DNA of 10,005 nt, taken from the NCBI GenBank assembly GCA_944372565.1, contig CALVZR010000229.1:1-10005 (forward strand), given 5' to 3'. This DNA comes from an uncultured Clostridia bacterium (lineage in GTDB: Bacteria > Bacillota > Clostridia > Christensenellales > Borkfalkiaceae). The notes under the pieces are model-generated. The model was given only the letters and a program-made list of their open reading frames with translations, searched no databases and was not told the DNA's origin. Below, piece by piece: positions 6,640-10,005 of the stretch (its first letter is position 1; each line of letters begins with the position of its first letter). The position numbers and the translations under genes were made by a program.

Positions 6640-7951
6640 CTTCCACTTCCACCACCCGCGTCAGGCAGGTTTTCCGCTTTATGCCCTTCCCGTCCGGCAC
6701 ATAAAAATCCGAATACGCCACGAGCAGGCGGTTTTCCCCTATGGGAAGAACGGACATATTGCAGCAACTTCCCGCCCATTGATGGAAATCCGGCCGTGCG
6801 GGCGGCTCGTTCATCAGAAAACTTCTGTCTTTCTCCGTCATGATCTCAACGGGATCTTCCCAATGTTCGGCATTGCCGCGGGCGGCGCGCACGTAGATCC
6901 CCGGCCTGCCGTAAACCGCGAGCGTCACGCCGCATTGTAAGCGCACGATCTGAGGGATCACGCCGCGTTTATCGAACAGCACGGGTTTTTCCCACGTCTT
7001 CCCCCCGTCTGCCGATCGGGTGATATAGCTTTCCCCCCATTCGGGCGCACCGTGAAACACCCCCGCCGTGCGCAGCAGGGCGACGATCGATCCGTCCGGC
7101 ATAAATTCGATATCCGGCTCGGTATAGCCGTCGCGATAATACGCCGCGGGGTCGGTTGATGGATCGGGAATGTAGGGGATGTGGCTGACGTATTTCCAAC
7201 TTCTGCCGTTATCTTCCGATTTATAAAAATACGCCGCGGAATACAGGTAATGCGCCCCGTTTTCGGGCGATGCGCCGAACAGTTCATAGGTGGGGAGCCA
7301 GAGCGTTCCGTCGGGAGCGACGCGGATATTTCCCCACGGGTTAGGCACGTTCAGCCGCACTGCGCCGTTCTCCCCCGAATAGGTAAAAACGGACATATGC
7401 GGGCGTTCCACGCGCGCGTCCTCCTCGCCGCTCTTTCCCGCAGCGGGATCGAACCGCGTAAAACGCCAGCTTTTTTGCACCAGCCCCTGCGGCAGCGAAT
7501 CGATCTCGTAAATGCGGTAGATCTGCCCGAACACATCTACAAAACGCCCCAAGCCCTCGGGAAAGGGAGTGTTTTTGCCTCCCCTTATCCGCAGGGGATC
7601 TTCATCCGACGGTAAAAAATAGGTCGCAGCGCGGAAAGGCGGCACGTTCCGGTCGGTAACGTCGAGCACCGCCCGCGGTTCGGCGCGGAGATATTCTCCG
7701 TTTTTCAGTTTTGTGCCGCAGCGAAAGCGTGCGGAATCGTCCGTTTCCGTCCAATGCGCCCCGCCGTCGCGGGAAATGAACCATTTTTCGGGCATCCCGT
7801 AACAATCCGGACTGTCGTCCTCCACATGCACGCAGGCATAAACCCCGTCTTCTCCCTGAAACAATTTCGGAAACTGATACGGTCCCCACGGAACGTCTTC
7901 GCATTTTCCGCCCCGCACGATGATCGCGGGATCTCCTATCTTCAACCGCAT
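6632..7951 (-). CDS. Sialidase-fold (BNR/Asp-box) glycoside hydrolase-like protein, no signal peptide
   Basis: This 439-residue protein has three Asp-box motifs of the form S-x-D-x-G-x-x-W: SRDGGAHW (60-67), SEDNGRSW (245-252) and SADGGKTW (313-320). These mark a sialidase-type beta-propeller. The segment YTEPDIEFMPDGSIVALLRT (276-295) is the Glu-Pro ... Gly ... Leu-Arg-Thr stretch common in exo-alpha-sialidases and related BNR enzymes, where the arginine can bind a carboxylate. I cannot assign the full catalytic set, so substrate and even activity are open. There is no signal peptide, so it should work in the cytoplasm on something imported. The ATG at 7951 is chosen because AGGAG lies 8 nt upstream; a longer frame opening at 8077 would run through the promoter. 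It is the first gene of a two-gene operon with the PnuC-like transporter, and its promoter matches the AraC-type one at 5636-5699. Confidence 0.8.
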   Translation of the reverse strand: MRLKIGDPAIIVRGGKCEDVPWGPYQFPKLFQGEDGVYACVHVEDDSPDCYGMPEKWFISRDGGAHWTETDDSARFRCGTKLKNGEYLRAEPRAVLDVTDRNVPPFRAATYFLPSDEDPLRIRGGKNTPFPEGLGRFVDVFGQIYRIYEIDSLPQGLVQKSWRFTRFDPAAGKSGEEDARVERPHMSVFTYSGENGAVRLNVPNPWGNIRVAPDGTLWLPTYELFGASPENGAHYLYSAAYFYKSEDNGRSWKYVSHIPYIPDPSTDPAAYYRDGYTEPDIEFMPDGSIVALLRTAGVFHGAPEWGESYITRSADGGKTWEKPVLFDKRGVIPQIVRLQCGVTLAVYGRPGIYVRAARGNAEHWEDPVEIMTEKDRSFLMNEPPARPDFHQWAGSCCNMSVLPIGENRLLVAYSDFYVPDGKGIKRKTCLTRVVEVEDV

Positions 7952-7973
7952 AGATCTTTCTCCTTTTCTTTTT

Positions 7974-8002
7974 ATTTTACGCGGCGAGAGGAGGGATGTA
8001 AA
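7974..8002 (-). promoter_or_regulatory. Predicted promoter of the sialidase-like/pnuC-like operon
   Basis: On the minus strand TTTACA (8002-7997) and TAAAAT (7979-7974) are separated by 17 bp. Transcription should start near 7967, giving a very short leader of about 16 nt whose AGGAG site (7964-7960) sits close to the 5' end. The -10 sequence is identical, and the -35 differs at one base, to the araC operon promoter. Confidence 0.75.
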
Positions 8003-8008
8003 GTTCCG

Positions 8009-8037
8009 TTCGTTGCTTTTTAAAGCCGTAATGTTGC
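8009..8037 (-). promoter_or_regulatory. Predicted AraC-type operator, second copy
   Basis: GCAACATT (8037-8030) and GCAACGAA (8016-8009) repeat in the same orientation with starts 21 bp apart. The second ends 6 bp before the -35. Both 8-mers, the 21-bp register and the distance to the -35 are the same as upstream of the araC-family gene, while the bases between them mostly differ. This pattern points to a protein-binding site conserved by selection, not to a recent duplication. Confidence 0.7.
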
Positions 8038-8079
8038 CGCTCCCGCCTTCCCGCACTGCAAAACGCCTTGCCCGCACCT

Positions 8080-8121
8080 AAAAAGCCCGCCGCCCCGCGG
8101 AGAATTTCTCCGCGGGGCGGC
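8080..8121 (-). terminator. Intrinsic terminator of the nth-obg-yhbY cluster
   Basis: A stem of at least 15 bp pairs 8089-8103 with 8107-8121; twelve of the pairs come from GCCGCCCCGCGG and its complement, and the loop is 3 nt. On the minus strand it is followed by GGGC and a run of five T (8084-8080). It lies about 45 bp after the yhbY stop and insulates the housekeeping genes from the sialidase-like operon. Confidence 0.9.
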
Positions 8122-8123
8122 TA

Positions 8124-8157
8124 TCGTTATGCGTTTAAAATCGTTCGGCGTTTAAAA
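8124..8157 (-). repeat. Two tandem copies of a 17-bp unit
   Basis: Positions 8124-8140 and 8141-8157 are adjacent copies that agree at 15 of 17 bases; both end in GCGTTTAAAA on the plus strand and begin TCGTT. They fill the short gap between the yhbY stop codon and its terminator. No function is evident. They may be a small slippage duplication in untranslated sequence. Confidence 0.7.
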
Positions 8158-8166
8158 CGGCTTTTC

Positions 8167-8457
8167 TTAAAATTCGAGATGCCCCGTTTCCCGCGAGGAA
8201 CGGCGGTAAAGCACGATTTTCCTGCCCGTGGCCGCCACGAATTCCGCGCCCAGCGCCGCGGCGAGTTCCTCCCCCGTTTCGCGCGCGCTCTTCTCGCTCG
8301 TTTCCAGCACGCTCAGCTTGATGAGTTCGCGCGCTTCCAGCGCGTCCGAAAAGGATTTCACCATATTTTCCGAAACCCCGTTTTTTCCCACCTGTCCGAT
8401 GGGCTGTATGTTCGCGGCCATACCGCGCAGATTGCTCCTTTGTTTGCTCGTCAACAT
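8167..8457 (-). CDS. yhbY: YhbY-family (CRM-domain) ribosome assembly RNA-binding protein
   Basis: This 96-residue protein is one CRM/YhbY domain, the usual length of the family. It begins with LTSKQRSNLRGMAANIQPIGQVGKNGVSENM, which includes the conserved GKNG loop that contacts RNA, continues with ALEARELIKLSVLE, and ends with GRKIVLYRRS. YhbY proteins associate with the large ribosomal subunit precursor. The gene starts 5 bp after the obg stop codon, so both ribosome-assembly factors are probably made from one mRNA. A strong terminator follows. In many Firmicutes yhbY is followed by nadD; here it is the last gene of the transcript. Confidence 0.95.
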   Translation of the reverse strand: MLTSKQRSNLRGMAANIQPIGQVGKNGVSENMVKSFSDALEARELIKLSVLETSEKSARETGEELAAALGAEFVAATGRKIVLYRRSSRETGHLEF

Positions 8458-8462
8458 CTTTC

Positions 8463-9725
8463 TTACTCCATAAATTCAAATTCCGTGCCGCCCAGCACGA
8501 TGGTGGCGCCGTTTTCCGCGCCCATTTCCCGAAGTTCTTTGAAAATCCCCCTGTCTTTCAGCACCTTATGCAGATACGCCATCGAATGCGGATCGGTGAG
8601 CACCACGTTGCGCGAAAGCACGTTTACCAGCGTGCCTTCGATGACGAACGCCCCGTCCGACTCCCTGCGGATGGTATATTCCAGCTTTTCGGGCTTTTCG
8701 TAGGTGAACGGCTCGAATTCCTCCGGCTGCACGGGGGGCAGCTTGTCCAGCGCCTTTTTGATCTCTTTTAAAAGATCGCCCACTTCCCCGCGGATCGCGG
8801 AGATCTTCACCGCCTTGTATTTTTTTCCGAGTTTTTCGCAGAACGCCGCCGCCTTTTCCTCCGCGCCGTATGCGTCGCACTTGTTGAGCGCCACGATCTG
8901 TTTCTTTTTGGCGAGCAGCGGGGAATAGTTTTTCAGTTCCGCATTGATTTTTTTGAAATCCTCATAGGCGTTTCGCCCTTCGGATTCCGAAATATCCACC
9001 ACGTGCACGAGCATACGCGTGCGCTCGATGTGGCGCAGAAACTCGATGCCCAGCCCCGCGCCGTCGCTCGCCCCTTCGATGAGCCCGGGGATATCCGCCA
9101 CGACGAATTTTTCCCCATAAACCTCGCACACGCCGAGGTTGGGCGACAGCGTGGTGAAATGATAATCGGCGATTTTCGGGCGCGCCTTGGTGATTTTGGA
9201 AAGCAGCGTGGATTTTCCCACGTTCGGGAAACCCACCAGCCCCACGTCCGCAATGGTTTTCAGCTCCAGAATCACGCTGTGCGTTTCGGTCTTTTCCCCC
9301 GTCTGGGAAAAGTGCGGCGCGTGGCGGCGGCTGGTGGCGAAACGCGCGTTTCCCCTGCCGCCTTCCCCGCCTTTCAGAACGGTTACCTTCTGCCCGTCCT
9401 CAAAAATATCCGCGATTACGCCGCCGCTCTCCGCGTCCCTGATCACGGTGCCGAGGGGCACGCGCAGAACGAGGGCGTCCCCGTCCTTGCCGAAACAGTT
9501 TTTCGGGCCGCCCCGCTCGCCGTTCCCCGCGGAGAACTTGTTCTTGTAATAATATTCGGAAAGGCTGTTCGCGTGGCGGTCGCCCATAAAGATCACGTCG
9601 CCGCCCCTGCCGCCGTCGCCGCCGTCCGGCCCGCCGTTCACCACCCCTTTGAAGTGGAGAAAGGAGGTAATGCCGTCGCCGCCGTTTCCCGCCTTGATTT
9701 GCAGAATCACTCTGTCGATAAACAT
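8463..9725 (-). CDS. obg: Obg/CgtA ribosome-assembly GTPase
   Basis: This 420-residue GTPase has the three-domain architecture of Gram-positive Obg. Residues 1-158 form the glycine-rich Obg fold, with repeated GG-x-GG-x-GG elements near 30-43. The G domain carries the P-loop GFPNVGKST (165-173), the switch threonines in HFTTLSPNLG (189-198), DIPG (211-214), NKCD (281-284) and SAIRG (309-313). Residues about 338-420 form the OCT domain, beginning FEPFTYEKPEKLEY and ending in GTEFEFME. Obg binds the 50S subunit and acts in its late maturation, and links ribosome assembly to growth and stress signals. All key motifs are intact. The ATG at 9725 is 3 bp after the nth stop codon, and the ribosome binding site (GAAAGGG) lies in the end of nth. 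The usual partners rplU and rpmA are not in the window. Confidence 0.98.
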   Translation of the reverse strand: MFIDRVILQIKAGNGGDGITSFLHFKGVVNGGPDGGDGGRGGDVIFMGDRHANSLSEYYYKNKFSAGNGERGGPKNCFGKDGDALVLRVPLGTVIRDAESGGVIADIFEDGQKVTVLKGGEGGRGNARFATSRRHAPHFSQTGEKTETHSVILELKTIADVGLVGFPNVGKSTLLSKITKARPKIADYHFTTLSPNLGVCEVYGEKFVVADIPGLIEGASDGAGLGIEFLRHIERTRMLVHVVDISESEGRNAYEDFKKINAELKNYSPLLAKKKQIVALNKCDAYGAEEKAAAFCEKLGKKYKAVKISAIRGEVGDLLKEIKKALDKLPPVQPEEFEPFTYEKPEKLEYTIRRESDGAFVIEGTLVNVLSRNVVLTDPHSMAYLHKVLKDRGIFKELREMGAENGATIVLGGTEFEFME

Positions 9726-9728
9726 CTT

Positions 9729-10005
9729 TTACCCTTTCTTTTTTACCGGATTTTTTTCGCAAAGCCGCTCTATCGGGCAAACGGCGCACTGCGGATTGCC
9801 CGCCTTGCACACCTGCCGCCCCAGATAGATGAGATAATGATGCGCTTTTTTCCACGAAGATTTTTCGAGGATTTCCATCAGCTGTTCTTCGGTTTTCTTC
9901 ACGTTGGCGGCGTGCGCCAGCCCGATGCGGTTGCTCACGCGGAACACGTGGGTATCCACCGCGATGGCGTCCCCGCCGAACGCCACGGAATACACCACGT
10001 TCGCC
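9729..10005 (-). CDS. nth: Endonuclease III, C-terminal part (5' end beyond window)
   Basis: The frame is open to the right edge, so only about the last 90 residues are seen. The segment AIAVDTHVFRVSNRIGLA includes the catalytic aspartate of the helix-hairpin-helix DNA glycosylases and is nearly the family consensus. Further on, HHYLIYLGRQVC leads into four cysteines spaced C-x6-C-x2-C-x5-C (CKAGNPQCAVCPIERLC), the [4Fe-4S] cluster of endonuclease III. The enzyme removes oxidised pyrimidines and nicks abasic sites in base excision repair. The reading frame continues past a GTG at 9998 into upstream residues Ala-Asn that fit the family (the KTANVV motif), so that GTG is internal and not the start. 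It ends 3 bp before obg, suggesting a shared transcript. Confidence 0.95.
   Translation of the reverse strand, partial: ANVVYSVAFGGDAIAVDTHVFRVSNRIGLAHAANVKKTEEQLMEILEKSSWKKAHHYLIYLGRQVCKAGNPQCAVCPIERLCEKNPVKKKG

Noticed and set aside
7952..8077. A 42-residue N-terminal extension of the sialidase-like protein
   Set aside because: The extension would be encoded by the promoter and operator themselves, its composition is unlike the rest, and the ATG at 7951 has a good AGGAG site.
1..10005. tRNA or rRNA genes, CRISPR arrays, insertion sequences or phage genes
   Set aside because: I saw no tRNA-like cloverleaf, no regularly spaced repeats, no transposase or integrase motifs and no phage structural genes in any part of the window.

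Overview
All convincing genes in this window lie on the minus strand, so the biological reading order runs from high to low coordinates. The gene set suggests a Gram-positive Clostridia-type bacterium, probably a glycan-using gut or fermentative lineage. The evidence is AGGAG-type ribosome binding sites, two lipoprotein signal peptides, an Obg GTPase with the C-terminal OCT domain, sigma-A-like promoters, and a sugar ABC importer encoded without its own ATPase. No finer placement can be supported from the sequence alone.

Right part (10005 to about 8080): a housekeeping cluster made of the 3' end of an endonuclease III gene (nth), the ribosome-assembly GTPase obg and the RNA-binding protein gene yhbY. 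They are separated by only 3 to 5 bp. A 17-bp tandem repeat and a strong intrinsic terminator follow.

Middle (8037 to 5842): a promoter region drives a two-gene operon. The first gene encodes a leaderless sialidase-fold (BNR/Asp-box) protein. The second, overlapping by 8 bp, encodes a PnuC-family membrane transporter. A 13-bp GC-rich terminator closes the operon.

Left part (5725 to 1): a second promoter region drives an AraC-family regulator gene, two MalF/MalG-type permease genes, a lipoprotein sugar-binding protein gene and a lipoprotein GH123/DUF4091-type glycosidase gene that runs off the left edge. The genes are tightly packed, so this is probably one operon for sensing, hydrolysing and importing a glycan.

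The most interesting observation is that the two accessory operons share the same promoter architecture. Both have GCAACATT, then GCAACGAA exactly 21 bp downstream, then a -35 (TTTACT or TTTACA) 6 bp further on, a 17-bp spacer and a TAAAAT -10. Direct half-sites two helical turns apart, abutting the -35, are the classic layout of an AraC-type activator. I infer that the AraC-family protein encoded here activates its own operon and the sialidase-like/PnuC-like operon, making one regulon that joins an extracellular glycosidase, an ABC importer, a cytoplasmic sialidase-fold enzyme and a PnuC-type transporter. The substrate is not known.
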